A DNA stretch of 64,000 bases. It comes from Acanthochromis polyacanthus. Its lineage: Eukaryota; Chordata; Actinopteri; Pomacentridae. The stretch covers positions 37,715,567 through 37,779,566 of the forward strand of contig NC_067117.1 in NCBI RefSeq assembly GCF_021347895.1, read 5' to 3'. Positions 1 to 11,796 of this stretch are shown piece by piece (positions within the stretch are counted from its first letter, which is position 1; each line of letters begins with the position of its first letter). Position numbers and translations under genes: made by a program. The notes under the pieces were generated by a model. That model saw nothing but the letters and a program-made list of their open reading frames with translations, was not told the DNA's origin and did no database searches.

Positions 1-198
1 TCAGCATGATTGCTCAAATAGTTTAAAAGTTATTCGGTTTTATGCAACGCCTGTCCCAAAAAATACAGGTTTTGAAAAAATGGCAGATAAAGATTGTGAA
101 CCATGCACAAGTACTTGCCAAGCTGTTGTATGTCACTAACTAAACATTTCTTTGATACCTAATGAATAGTTTAAGCACTTAACATTTTTTTATATTTT
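1..198. other. AT-rich sequence, no gene seen
   Basis: No coding similarity, RNA gene or repeat recognised. It abuts the 5' broken edge of the gypsy pol remnant and may be decayed sequence of the same element, but nothing in it shows this. Confidence 0.5.
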
Positions 199-1917
199 TT
201 GAAGGCATATAAGGTGTACTCCCCCCTTAAACTAAAAGCAAAGAAATGTCACCTGGCCCAGACCGACGTGACTTTTCTTGGACATGTTGTCTCCAGCCAT
301 AGACTCCAGCCAGATGTGAAGAACCTGGAAAAGGTACACAAGTGGCCAACTCCCAGAACTGTCACGGAAGTGAGAGCATTTGTTGGACTGTGCTCCTACT
401 ATCATAGGTTTGTTAAAAACTCTTTGATCATCGCAGCTCCACTTCACTCACTTACTCACAAAGGTGCTACCTTTAGATGGACTGTTGATTGTGAAGAGTT
501 GTGAGTTTTCAGTCAGTGAAACATGCTCTTACTAACCCACCAGTTTTGGCACATCCTGTCTTTTCTCAACCTTTTTTGCTATGCACTGAAGCATCACCAG
601 AGGGCATTGGGGCAGTGTTAGCCCAGAGACAGGACAATAAAGAACATGTTATTGCCTATGCGAGCCACACCCTAAGTCCCTCAGAAAGGAATTGGTCAGC
701 TTTTGATCGTGAATTGTTTGCAGCTGTTTGGTCTGTGAGACACTTTAAACATTTTCTTTCAGGCAGTTCCTTTCATTGTGGTCACAGATCACAAGCCCCT
801 ACTGAGCCTGAAGAAAACCCCAGTGGACAACGACCCCACAGGCAGACGCAGTAGATGGAGCCTTGAACTGGACATCTATGACTACACTATCACACATCGG
901 GAAGGTAGACAGCATGCTAAATCCTGACGCCTTGTCCAGACATCCCAGTACAGACAATATTGACAGAACTGAACATTGTGTTGCTGTAGCTGTCACTGAC
1001 ACACAACAGCCTAAATCAGGACATCAGCAGTACACCGTCTATCGACACTGAACACTTAAAACAACAGCAACAGCATAATGAGTCTCAGTACAGTCATTTC
1101 CTGGGTAAAAGACAGTGAAAGTAGGCCCCCTATTGGTAAACTGAGGAAATCCTCCCCTTCATTGAGAAAACTGTGGCACGAGTATCCCAACCTTACCATT
1201 TGACATGGGATCCTTTGTAGAAAAACTAAACGGAGTCCCCACTCACCTGTGAACTTCCAAGTTGTTCTACCAAAAGTACTTGTCCCCACAGCTTTAGCTG
1301 CTTTACATGGGAATCAGTTAAGTGGACATTTAAATGCCGAGCGTACACTTCAGAGGGCTAGACGTATCTTTTGCTGGCCTTACATTGCTCAGGACATGCA
1401 CACTTTTTGCACTGAGTGCCTCCCATGTCAAAAATGAGGTTCTCCTGTACCCCATGAATGTGCACCGCTTCAGCCTATCCAAACAGACAAACCCTTTCAG
1501 AAAGTTGCTGCTATCACTGAGTTACCTGTTACATCTCAGGGAAATAGGTATGCATTATTCATTACAGACTATTTTACATGCTATGCAAATCTGTTTCCAA
1601 TGAAAGACCAACATTACAGTAGCAAAGATTATTTTTGAGGACTGTCAGACAACATGGTGTGCCTGAGTCAATTCACACAGACCAGGGTAGACAGTTTGAA
1701 TCGGACCTTGTCAAACGCCTGTGTCAGTTGCTGGGGATAACCAAAACACGCACCACCCCATACCATGCTCAATCAGATGGCATGGTGGAGAGACTGAACA
1801 GGACTCTGAAAGACCAACTGGCTAAGTACATAGCACAAACTGGTGGTGAATGGGATCAGTTTCTTCTGCAAGCAGAACTTGCATATAACTCGAGTGTACA
1901 TTCCAGCACAGGATTTT
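199..1917 (+). pseudogene. Ty3/gypsy-type retrotransposon pol remnant (RT end, RNase H, integrase)
   Basis: Decayed polyprotein spread over several frames. 199-500 encodes the end of reverse transcriptase (FLGHVVS, VRAFVGLCSYYHRF). 501-1015 is the RNase H region (LCTEASPEGIGAVLAQ, YASHTLSPSERNW, then in another frame VTDHKPLLSLKK and NPDALSRHP). 1250-1436 is the integrase zinc-binding region with its H..H..C..C pattern (SGHLNAERT, CTECLPCQ). 1540-1917 is the integrase core, with the acidic residues visible in FITDYF, HTDQGRQFES and SDGMVERLNRTLK. There are frameshifts near 500, 770 and 1630, an in-frame stop after CLPCQK, and similarity ends abruptly after STGFS. I see no LTR, primer site or gag. 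Dead fragment; class assignment is firm, family is not. Confidence 0.88.
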
Positions 1918-2218
1918 CCCACTGTCATGTTGTGCTTTTTGCACACCCTTTTCAGATATTTCATTGAAATGTGGACATTTCATCTGTGACAAAGGAAGAC
2001 TGTAATGTTGGATTTATGTTTGATTATGTTAATTTACATTTACTTTATTTTATTTATCATTTTGATGTTTATGTCGTGTCTTGAATTTTATTTCATAGAT
2101 TATTTGAATTATTTGACAGCTTATTGTTTTGTGTTTCCTCATTGCCATGTTTAGTTGGTTCCGGTTTTGTTATGTTTCTGGTACGACTGCTTTGGAGTGA
2201 GACACAGAGGGTGAGCGC
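1918..2218. other. AT-rich spacer, no gene seen
   Basis: Sequence between the broken gypsy integrase and the first copy of the TIR element. Nothing recognisable beyond T-rich tracts. Confidence 0.5.
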
Positions 2219-2499
2219 GTGTCGGCATAGATATGAAGAGTAGATATGACACGTCTCTCAGAGCAGCGTGCCTACAGAGACACTAAGTGGGGCTTAATGT
2301 GTGGGCTAAATTTCAGTATTTTCCATTGGTGTGCACGGGGCGAAAACTAAAACAAGAAGAATGCCGGCTCATTGCACTGCATTTCACTGCACACTACGTT
2401 GAACGATGGAGACAAGGAAAGTTGGAATAACTTTCCATAGGAAAGGAAATTAAATCTTGTTGAGAGTCTATGAGAGCTAACTAGCAAAACACTAACACG

Positions 2500-2735
2500 G
2501 GCTAACAGCTGGACAACCAAACACCAGCCGACTATTAGTAGCTGTAGTATAGCTGTACAAGCAGTAGTAGTAATACTAAAAATACAAGCAGTAGTAGTAG
2601 TATAAGTAGCTGTTAGAGTCAAAGAAGTAGTATCGGCATGTGTACTAGTATTACAAGTTGTAGTAGCAGTGACATTATGAGCAGCAGTAGTTGGTGTATT
2701 ACCACTACTACTAGTAGTAGTAGTAATAATAATAA
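2500..2735. repeat. Imperfect (AGT/ACT)n trinucleotide-rich tract
   Basis: Runs of AGTAGTAGT, ACTACTACT and AATAATAAT inside the left half of the TIR element. The copy at 4840-5060 has the same kind of tract, so it belongs to the element. Confidence 0.7.
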
Positions 2736-3763
2736 TACATCAAATTTATTTAGTGCTTTTTAGGACACTCAAAGACACTTTACAAGACAGACAGATAAGC
2801 AGACAGATAATATTCGCATTACTATTAATACCACTAATACTACCAACAGTAGTTATGAACCCTAACTCATATATATCCAGATTAGCATCTATGTTATTCC
2901 TCCAAACCCATTTTATGATTGAGATTACAGGCAATTCTTTAGGACTGCTCTCAAATAATTGAAATGTTACTAAACAAGGTTATACTAAATTAAATAACTC
3001 TGGTCTCCAGTGTATTGGATAATTCAGTTCTTTGAAATTAATTTATTAGCATATTTTCTTCTTAAATATGTAGTTGTGTACATACTTATTTACTTCTCTG
3101 TCTACTTTTTTTTTTACTCCATGTAGGTTTCCCAAAGACTATGGATTGAGGAAGAAGTGGGAAACAGCTCTGAGGAGAGAGGGCTTTGCTGCAACTATAT
3201 AGCAGCCTAGAGAGAGAGAGAGATAAATAAATAATAATTAAGAGTATTAATAATTCTGTTGATTATTGTAATTGTGTTGTTTATTGTAAATGTAAATAAA
3301 CTCTATCCTGTTCTAGTCTAGTTCTCTGTTATATGTATATAACTGCCTATATATATATAATTAATATTAATAAATAAATAAATTACATTTGCAATTCAAT
3401 CTTTTGATCTCAGAACATTTTCTACACATCTAAGTGTTTACATTTATATATGTAATGGCTGAACTGAAAAGATTCCCTGGCCTCTGGACCTAAATAAGAT
3501 AACTAAAATTGCAGGCTACATTTGTAGGAAGCCTTTTTCAGTGTTTTCTTTTAGATCAAATATTCTCTATCAATAGCACATGTTTTGACCTTGACAATAA
3601 AGTAGACCACACGAAAATCGGTTGAGAAATGAGCAAATTATGATTTATTTTCAATGTACATGCATTGCTTTGAATGGGAACTTTTCCCCCTCCAAGATGG
3701 CCACCATGTAGGCACGTCGATTAGCCGGCTGCTACAGTGCGCTGGCGTTGTCACTACGTAGAG

Positions 3764-3851
3764 CAGGGGTCGGCAAGTAGATGTGGCCTCGGGCCAAAAT
3801 GTTTGTAAACAATCGAACAGCGGGCCAACATGCGGGGGGTGCGCTCCGATT

Positions 3852-3904
<53 letters not shown>

Positions 3905-4244
3905 GGGGGGGGGGGGGATACAGCGAGCAGCGGAGCTTCTACAGCTGATCGCTGCTGCTTGGGACACACGTCTCAATTCTGATCACAGATGTATTAAAAA
4001 TGACTCCCGAGACGCACACGTTTTGCACACACTGTTGCTCAGTGAAATCTGGCTGGTACAACCGTATCCGACCAGTAGCGCAAATGCGGAAATGCCCGGC
4101 AGCAGCCGACCACGCGAGTTTTGTGTTGCGGTGACGGACTGGCTTGGCTCCGTGCCAAATCAAATTTTCAAAATCATCTGGTGGGCCAGATATTATTCCT
4201 GACGGGCCAGTTTTGGCCCGCGGGCCGCCAGTTGCCAACCACTG
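3764..4244. mobile_element. Non-autonomous hAT element (481 bp) with perfect 8-bp TSD
   Basis: It begins CAGGGGTCGGCAAG and ends TTGCCAACCACTG, the inverted form of the same terminus. The flanking octamer ACGTAGAG is identical on both sides (3756-3763 and 4245-4252), as expected for hAT. It contains a (GT)n run of about 42 bp followed by a G run (3859-3918); the open frames across these are artefacts. No transposase. It sits within TIR element copy 1 and so is younger than that copy. Confidence 0.9.
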
Positions 4245-4470
4245 ACGTAGAGTGAGGAGGATGGCACCCAGTTTCACTACTAAAGGTTCCTACGACTAGC
4301 TTAACCCTATAATTCTTGAATGATTAAGTAATTGACAGAAAATTCTATTTTTTTCGGGTTAAAGGTTAAAATGCCGTAAAATGCATTGAAATACGAGTAG
4401 AGGAAGTGACGTACTTTCCGCACATGCGCAGTACAAATCAGGTTTTCGGGACGGATCGAGTAGTGACAGG

Positions 4471-4524
4471 CGTATCTACTCTTCATATCTATGCGTGTCG
4501 GCATAGATATGAAGAGTAGATACG
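4471..4524. repeat. Perfect 24-bp inverted repeat at a head-to-head element junction
   Basis: Arms 4471-4494 and 4501-4524 are exact reverse complements around the 6-bp loop GTGTCG. The left arm is the right terminus of TIR element copy 1 and the right arm is the left terminus of copy 2, so the palindrome is a junction of two insertions. It could extrude as a hairpin. Confidence 0.9.
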
Positions 4525-5280
4525 ACACGCCCCTCAGAGTGGCGTGCCGACAGAGACACTAAGCTAGTGGGGGTAAAATTTCAGTATTATCCATTGGTGT
4601 GTACGGGGCAAGAACTAAAACAAGAGCAATGCTGGCTTATTTGCTGCATTTAATTGCACACTACGTCGAACGATGGAGACAAGGAAAGTTGGAATAACTT
4701 TCCATTAGTAAGAATAGTTTTTGGCTTTTTTTTCATTGTTAAATCTTGTTGAGAGTCTATGAGGGCTAACTAGTTAGCCGCTAGCAAAACACTAATGCAA
4801 GCTAACAGCTGGACAACCAAACACCAACCAACCTACCATTATTAGTAGCTGTAGTATAGTTGTACAAGCAGTAGTAGCAATACTAAAAGTACACGCAGCA
4901 GTAATAGTAATACCAAAAGTTCAAGCAGCAGTAGTAGTATAAATAGCTGTTAGAGTTGTAGAAGTAGTATCAGCATTTGTACTAGTTATTACAAGTTGTA
5001 GTAGCTGTGACAGTATCAGCAGCAGTACTTGGTGTTTTACCACTACTACTAGTAGTACTGGCATTACTATTAATACCACTAATACTACCAATAGTAGTTA
5101 TAAAGCCTAACTGATATATCCAGATTAGCATCTATCTTATTCCTCCAAACCCATTTTATGATTGGGATTACAGGCAGTTCTTTAGGACTGCTGTCAAATA
5201 ATTGAAATGTTACTAAACAATGTTATACTTATCAAATTAAATAGCTCTGGTCTCCAGTATATTGGCTAATTCAGTTCTTT
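4501..5280. mobile_element. Unclassified TIR element, copy 2 (left part only)
   Basis: Colinear with 2225-3035 of copy 1: the same terminus, then the CTCAGAG..GCGTGCC stretch, the AGTAGTAG tracts and the ATATCCAGATTAGCATCTAT segment. Similarity stops at TTCAGTTCTTTG, where Tc1 sequence begins. The right half of this copy is not found on the far side of the Tc1 element. Confidence 0.65.
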
Positions 5281-5759
5281 GTACTCTTTAATGTCAAAGT
5301 GAAAATAGATTTCTATAAAGTAATGTTAATGAAAGGAAATTATATAAATAAAAATAATTGTTTGCATAATTATTCACCCCCTTTATATTTTAATGGTCTA
5401 ATTCAATAGAGGTGCATCAAATTGTTGCCAATAGTCTCAAAATAAGTGAAATGAAGATCACCTGAGTGGTGTGGGTGTTTTTCAAGTGATTGAGTTGTAA
5501 AACACCTGTGTCTGAAGGGTCCAGAGAGTGGTTGATCAGTATTCCTGGCTACCATTACACCATGAAGACAGAATAACACTCTAAGCAACTCAGGGAAAGG
5601 GTTATTGAGAAGTACAATTCAGGGGATGGTTACAGAAAAATTTCTAAAGCACTGAACATCCCCCGGAGTTCAGTGAAATCAATTATCAAGAAATGGAAGG
5701 AATATGGCACTTGTGTGAATCTGCCTAGATCAGGCCGCCCTCGTAAACTGAGTGACCGT

Positions 5760-7595
5760 TGTCAAGTATGATGCAGATGTTGAGGTCTCAGAGAGGACTC
5801 AGGCTCATTATGGCCCTAAGGTAACAAAGGTTTTGAAGCAGACAAATAAAGATCTTAAGAAGAAACATTATAAGTTAACCATATGATTATGCTTGCTGAA
5901 ATATATATACATTTTTGAAGTGTTGATTTGATTAAAGTAATGATTCAGATGATTTATTATGTGTTTAACAATGAAGTATGAGTTAAGAAGTGATTCAATG
6001 TAACTGATTGTGTCCTTAAGCTATGACATTAAGTGTTCTGAGCTGCTTGCACAGGATGGGAAAAGCAGAAGTGAGAATGGCAGAAGTCCCCTTAGAAATG
6101 AGGAACTTGGAGTTTCCGCAGGATGACAGGATGGGCTGAGGCCTGCTAGCAGAACATTGTCATAGCAACTGAGTGTGTGTTAAATGTATTTGCTGTAAAA
6201 CACATGATTCTATGCAACTGTTGTGTGTGTAACAGGAAAAAGGTTGTGTCTTAAACCTATGAGTCAAGGATATGGGCGTACCAAGAGGTAGAATTGTGTG
6301 TAAAACGGTGTATGTGTTAGTAGAAGCGAGAGAGAGTATAAAAAGGGAAGCGCAGAGACATTATACGGGAGATGTTCGCCGGAGCTGCGAGAAGAGCTGC
6401 AAAGGGAACTTGGCCGGAGTTCTGAAGAATCTTTAACTTCCTCTATTGCCCTAGAGACGGGAAGACTATGCGGGACTTAGGCTCCAGAGATCGCTGAGGA
6501 CATCGTTGGAAGCAAAGTCTTTTTCTGACTTTGTTCAACAAGCGAAGACCACACTCTGCCAAACGGAGAGTCCTTAGAGGTTCTGCAGTTATCCAGAAGA
6601 AACCAATAGAGGGGAGAACCGACTGCACCCGAAGAGGCAAAGGAGGCAACAGCACCGCGCTGTTCCCCTCCCCGGGGCTGGGAGACCCAGTGACCCACTA
6701 CAGCCTGAACAGACGAGGGTTTTCCATCACCACCATACCACAGAGAAGACAGCTGGGGCGTAAGCACTAACGTTCCAGCCAATTCCAGAGATAACTGCCA
6801 GACCACGATTGGCTTACAGGATTCCTCCGCTCCCCCCTGCCGAGGGATAAGATCCTTTTTGTCCACAAAGAAGACATCGTAACGAGTCCTCCGGACAACT
6901 GAGGACTCCTCCCAGACGCAAGTCAAGACCGAGTGATACGGTAGTGGCCACGCTGTTCGCTCTCTCTCCTAAATTTAATAATTAGAGAAGATTGTCAGGT
7001 ACGCTCAATTTAGTTACTTTAGTATCATTTTTAATCAGAAATAATTAACTGTTCTAATCATGAATTGATGCTATGCCCTTGCTAAACTTGCTTAATAAAA
7101 CGCCTTATTGCATTTAAAGAGAAGCCTAATGAAATTATTATAAACCACTGAAAATCTGCATAGTGGTAAAAAGTTAAGTTGATTGTGTGCATTCAATCCA
7201 ATGGTTCTTAAAGGTTACTTAGTCCAAAGTGAGAGTGTTTAAACATTACCCCTGAGGTTAGTTCTTTCCAAACCTCTAAAACGAACCCAGGAATAGCACC
7301 AAGTGCATGCAAGTCCTTAGAGAGAAGCTGACCGATAACGAATGTGAATGATAGATCAATTCTACTACTTAGAAAGGCTGCTTGGTGGGATAGCATTTAT
7401 CAGATAAGAGGGGTGAGATATTCGGATGCAAGGCAGTCAGAACCTGGGCGAGTGTCTCTCGATTCCAGCTTAATTTATTCTGCTGAAACCTGTTAGGTGG
7501 AATGCTAATAGGCAGATAGAATCTAACCCTTTAAACGGAGAGCTGGACCAAATTTAACCTGAGGTAAGGGTTAAAAAAGGCTAGACTGGCGAACA
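5760..7595 (+). mobile_element. Solo LTR of an LTR retroelement (possibly endogenous-retrovirus type) inside Tc1
   Basis: Tc1 sequence resumes exactly on either side. The insert starts TGTCAAG, ends CGAACA and is flanked by CCGT on both sides (5756-5759, 7596-7599), which fits TG..CA LTR ends and a 4-bp duplication. A TATA-like box TATAAAAAGG lies at 6337-6346 and a polyadenylation signal AATAAA at 7094-7099. At 1836 bp it is long for an LTR, and the TATA-to-polyA distance of about 750 bp is unusual. There is no gag, pol or env. A 4-bp TSD is common in gamma-type endogenous retroviruses, but assignment from an LTR alone is weak. Confidence 0.65.
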
Positions 7596-8319
7596 CCGTG
7601 CAAGTAGGAGACTAGTGAGAGAAGCCACCAAGACCTCTACAACTACTCTGAAGGAGTTACAAGCTTCAGCTGCTGAGATGGGAGAGACTGTGCATGTAGC
7701 AACTGCTGCCCGGGTTCTTCACTGGTCAAAGCTTTATGGGAGAGTGGCAATGAGAAAGCCACTGTTGAAGAAAAGTCATATTAGATCTTGACAAGAATTT
7801 GCCAAAAAGCACGTGGAAGACTCCATGATCAAGTGGAAGAAGATTCTTTGGTCTGATGAGACCAAAATTGAACTTTTTGAAATCCTGGGGGACAATCTTT
7901 TTCGGTCTGCAAGAGAACTACGTCTTAGAAGAAGATTTATTTTCCAGCAAGACCATGATCCAAAACATATTGCAAAAGCTACACGGGAATGGTTAACCCT
8001 CAAGCAACCAAGCTATTTTAGCGACTAAAATGACCGACTGGGGTCACGTATGACCCCACTATATTTTACACAGGAATATGTCTACTTTAGTGCCTCTTTT
8101 TGTGCTTTCTTACCTATTCCACTCCACTGCATTTTAAAATGGATACTCTAAAAAAAACCTTCTGTAATTATTCATGGATTTTAATCATTTTTGACTCAGA
8201 GCTAAAGTAAAATCATATGAACAATATGATGCATTGTAAGAATGCAATAACATTTATTTAGACATGCTTTGTCTGCCACTTCTTTTAAAACTTTATTCGT
8301 TTTGTTTCCTCAATCTTCC

Positions 8320-10345
8320 TTTTGGCTTTTCCCTTCAGGGAACGCCACAGCGAATTAGTTGCCTCCATCTAACCCTGTCTGCTGCATCCTCTTCTCTCAC
8401 ACCAACTACCTTCATGTCCTCTTTAACCACATCCATAAACCTCCTCTTTGGTCTTCCTCTAGGCCTCCTGCCTGGCAGTGGGAAACTCAGCATCCTTCTA
8501 CCAATATATTCACTCTCTCTCGTCTGGACATGTCCGAACCATCTCAGTCTGGCCTCTCTGACTTTATCTCCAAAGCCTCTAACATGTGCTGTCCCTCTGA
8601 TGTACTCATTCCTGATCCTATCCATCCTGGTCACTCCCAAAGAGAACCTCAGCATCTTCAGTTCTGCTACCTCCAGCGCTGCCTCCTGTCTTTTCCTCAG
8701 GGACACTGTCTCCAGACCAAACAACATGGCTGGTCTCACCACAGTTTTGTAAACCTTTCATTTTAGCTGAAACTCTTCTATCACACATCACACCTGACAC
8801 TTTTCTCCAGCCGTTCCAGCCTGCCTGTACACGCTTCTTCACCTCTTTTCCACACTCTCCATTGCTCTGTACTGTTGACCCTAAGTACTTAAAATCCTCC
8901 ACCTTCTTGATCTCTTCTCCCTGTAACCTCACTCTTCCACTTGGGTCCCTCTCATTCACACACAGATACTCCGTCTTGCTGCGGCTAACCTTCATTCCTC
9001 TCCTTTCCAGGGCAAACCTCCACGCCTCTAGCTTCTCCTCCACCTGTTCCCTGCTCTCACTACAGATCACAATGGCATCTGCAAACATCATAGTCCATGG
9101 AGACTCCTGTCTAACCTCGTCTGTCATCCTGTCCATCACCATAGTAAACAAGAAGGGGCTCAGAGCTGATCCCTGATGTAGTCCCACCTCCACCTTGAAC
9201 TCCTCTGTTACTCCTATAGCACACCTCACCACTGTCTTACAGTCCTCATACATGTCCTGCACCACTCTAACATACTTCTCTGCCACTCCAGACTTCCTCA
9301 TACACAGTTCCTCTCTGGGCACCCTGTCATAAGCTTTCTCCAGATCTACAAAGACACAATGCAGCTCCTTCTGACCTTCTCTGTACTTCTCTATCAACAT
9401 CCTCAAAGCAAATATTGCATCTGTTGTACTCTTTCTTGGCATGAAACCATACTGCTGCTCACAGATGTTCACCTCTGCCCTTAGTCTAGCTTCAACTACT
9501 CTTTCCCATAGCTTCATCGTGTGGCTCATCAGCTTTATTCCTCTGTAGTTGCCACAACTCTGCACATCTCCCTTGTTCTTAAAGATGGGCACCAGCACAC
9601 TTCTCCTCCATTCCTCGGGCATCTTCGCACTATCTAAGATCCTGTTGAACAGCCCAGTCAAAAACTCTACTGCTACCTCTCCGAGACACTTCCATACCTC
9701 CACAGGTATATCATCAGGACCAAGTGCCTTTCCAGTCTTCATCCTCTTCAATGCCCTCCTCACTTCATCCTTACTAATCTTTGCTACTTCCTGGTCCACA
9801 ACAGTCACCTCTTCTACTCTTCGTTCTCTCTCATTTTCCTCGTTCATCAACTCTTCAAAGTACTCTTTCCATCTTCCCATCACACTATTGGCACCTGTCA
9901 ACACACTTCCATCCTTGTCCTTTATCACCCTAACCTGCTACATGTCCTTCCCATCTCTGTCTCTCGGCCTTGCCAACCTAAACAGGTCAGTCTCTCCCTC
10001 CTTACTGTCCAACCTAGCATACAAGTCATCGTAAGCCCCTTGTTTGGCCTTTGCCACCTCTACTTTCACCTTACGCTGCATCTCCCTGTACTCCTGTCTA
10101 CTCCCTTCAGTCCTCTCAGTGTCCCACTTCTTCTTAGCTAACCTCTTTCTCTGGATCCACTCCTGCACCTCCTCATTCCACCACCAAGTCTCCTTATCTC
10201 CTTTCCTTCCAGATGACACACCAAGTACAAGTCATACATTTGATTCGCATGATTGATTTGGCCAAAGTTTTACGTCAGATGCCCTTCCTGACACAACCCT
10301 CTGTATTTATCCGGGCTTGGGACCGGCACAATAAGACACTGGCTT
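8320..10345 (-). pseudogene. RTE-type LINE fragment: reverse transcriptase pseudogene
   Basis: Minus-strand reverse transcriptase with the usual order of blocks: linker (WWNEEVQEWIQRKR), KTGKALGPDDIPVEVWK, GNYRGIKLMSH, YGFMPRKSTTDAIF, FVDLEKAYDRVPRE, LHQGSALSPFLF, then MMFADAIVIC, and a C-terminal region ending LRWFGHVQ..GRRPRGRPKRR. The catalytic FADD box reads FADA, losing the second aspartate. An in-frame TAG near 9935 (CAG to TAG is the simplest origin) and a frameshift near 8750 break the frame, and two residues are missing after VPREEL. The endonuclease domain is absent, so the copy is 5'-truncated, as is normal for LINE copies. Clade call (RTE) rests on overall sequence character. Confidence 0.85.
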
Positions 10346-10471
10346 GTGTCCCCTTGCGGCTACATTAGTTTTGTTTCGTCAATAGTAAATCAAAAGTACA
10401 TAAAAACAAAATCCACACAAACATCTTGTCTGTATGTGTGCAATGTAACATGCAGAGAAGTATTTAGATTA

Positions 10472-10670
10472 GGGGCGGCTGTGGCTGAGGTGGCAGAGCC
10501 GTTCGTCCAATGCAAGACACTTTACCCACCTTACATCCAGTGCTGCCACTTACACTGGTGTATGAATGTGTATGCTGAGTAATGTTGGTGGTGGTCAGAG
10601 GGGTTGTAGGAGTGGATTGACAGCCAGTCAGTCTTCCCCAGGGCAGCTGTGGCTAAAAATGTAGGTCTGC
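10472..10670 (+). mobile_element. tRNA-derived SINE, degraded
   Basis: Head GGGGCGGCTGTGGCTGAGGT followed by GCAAGACACTTTACCC, GGTGTATGAATGTGTATG and the tail block CCAGGGCAGCTGTGGCTA. This order is typical of a common fish tRNA-derived SINE. Part of the tRNA-like body is deleted after GTTCGTCC. It lies within the TTAA element, next to the LINE fragment. Confidence 0.75.
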
Positions 10671-11443
10671 CAGCTATAGTGCATTGCAAAACACTGAAAT
10701 ACAGCAATTAGAGGTCGAAATAAATAACTAAAACTAAGGCCTACAATAGTGAAAAACCTATACATCTTTCTGGGGTCATAAGTGACCCCAGACAAGTTTC
10801 CATTATCCTTGTCACACCAGTTGGCCGATCTCTACAAAAAACTATGAGCAGTTGTAGGACAAGTAGATTGACAAATTCATGGTAGGAAACATTTTTTGGA
10901 TAAAAGATATAAAAACGACAAATATAATTATATGGCTGGGGTCATAAATGACCCCACTCGGTCGCTTGAGGGTTAAAAAAGAACCAGATAAATGTTCTGG
11001 AGTGGCCGAGTCAAAGCCCAGACCTCAATCCTATAGAGAATTTGTGGCTGGACTTGAAAAGGGCTCTTCATGCCCAATACCCGCGCAACCTGACAGAGCT
11101 TGAGCAGTTTTGCAAAGAAGAATGGAGTAAAATTGCAGTGGTCAGATGTGCAAGACTGATTGAGACCTATCCACACAGACTCACTGCTGTGATTGCAGCC
11201 AAACGTGCATCTAATAAATACTGACTTGAAGGGGGTGAATAATTATGCAAACAATTATTTTCATTTATATAATTTTTTTCATTAACATTACTTTATCGAA
11301 ATCTGTTTTCATTTTGACATTAAAGAGTTTTTTCCAATACATTTTTTTTGTTAAAAAAGCAAAATTTTATTGACCATGATTGATTTATGAAAGCAATAAA
11401 GGGGTAAAACATCAAAGGGGGTGAATACTTATGATAAGCACTG

Positions 11444-11783
11444 TATGTGATATTAAACAAGCAAACGCGATCTGTCTATTCCTCACTATAATCCTGTTAA
11501 GTAAAAGTGGAACACGTTAGGATTATGCAGGTTAACAAATATGTCAATTATTTAATTCAATAAACTATGTGAATGTGCCTCTGGATACTAAAAATATATG
11601 TCACAGTGAAGATATGATAACATGCCATACATATGGTAATGAATGACACAGTTTTCACCTTTTACATTCTTAACAGAAAGTAAATTTAGAGGTTAATAAT
11701 GGAATGCATTCCAAAGTCATCGTATCTTCCAACGTCAGTAGGGGGCACTGTGGGACTGTGGAAGAAATTGAATTAAACATCAT
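11444..11783. other. Unannotated spacer
   Basis: Sequence between the Tc1 right end and the SINE target site. No gene or repeat recognised. Confidence 0.5.
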
Positions 11784-11796
11784 ATTTAATATCTGG

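Larger units (their letters stand above)
2225..4494. mobile_element. Unclassified TIR element, copy 1 (interrupted by a hAT element)
   Basis: The left end (2225 onward, GCATAGATATGAAGAGTAGA) is the reverse complement of the right end at 4471-4494, giving TIRs of about 24 bp. The hexamer GTGTCG flanks both ends (2219-2224 and 4495-4500) and is a candidate target duplication. The left half has TAG-type trinucleotide tracts; the right half (about 3445-3750) recurs at 43125-43444. Without the hAT insertion it is about 1.8 kb. No transposase is visible, so it is non-autonomous, and the superfamily is unknown to me. Confidence 0.6.
7997..10972. mobile_element. TTAA-flanked (piggyBac-like) non-autonomous element inside Tc1
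   Basis: It starts CCCTCAAGC and ends GCTTGAGGG, with TTAA at 7993-7996 and 10973-10976, the signature of piggyBac-type insertion. Subterminal motifs are mirrored: CTGGGGTCA..TGACCCCA occurs near both ends (8038-8061 and 10934-10957). The element's own sequence is short and lacks a transposase. Most of its length is an RTE LINE fragment and a SINE that inserted later. TTAA is also used by Kolobok elements, so the superfamily is probable rather than certain. Confidence 0.75.
5281..11443 (+). mobile_element. Tc1-family transposon, 5'-truncated, opened by two later insertions
   Basis: Tc1 sequence lies in three pieces: 5281-5759, 7596-7996 and 10973-11443. The right terminus ends ..AAGCACTG next to TA. 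The matching left terminus is missing, but 5281 onward matches the inner part of the inverted repeat (CTCTTTAATGTCAAA). Transposase traces include the helix-turn-helix region (near 5650-5750), VKWKKILWSDETKIELFE (about 7830), IFQQDHDPKH (about 7940) and [15 protein letters not shown] (about 11020). Besides the insertions there is an internal deletion between 7890 and 7910 and several frame breaks, so it is inactive. Confidence 0.88.

Noticed and set aside
3638..4202. ORFs with poly-His/Thr or poly-Val/Cys
   Set aside because: Translations of the (GT)n and G runs inside a short hAT element.
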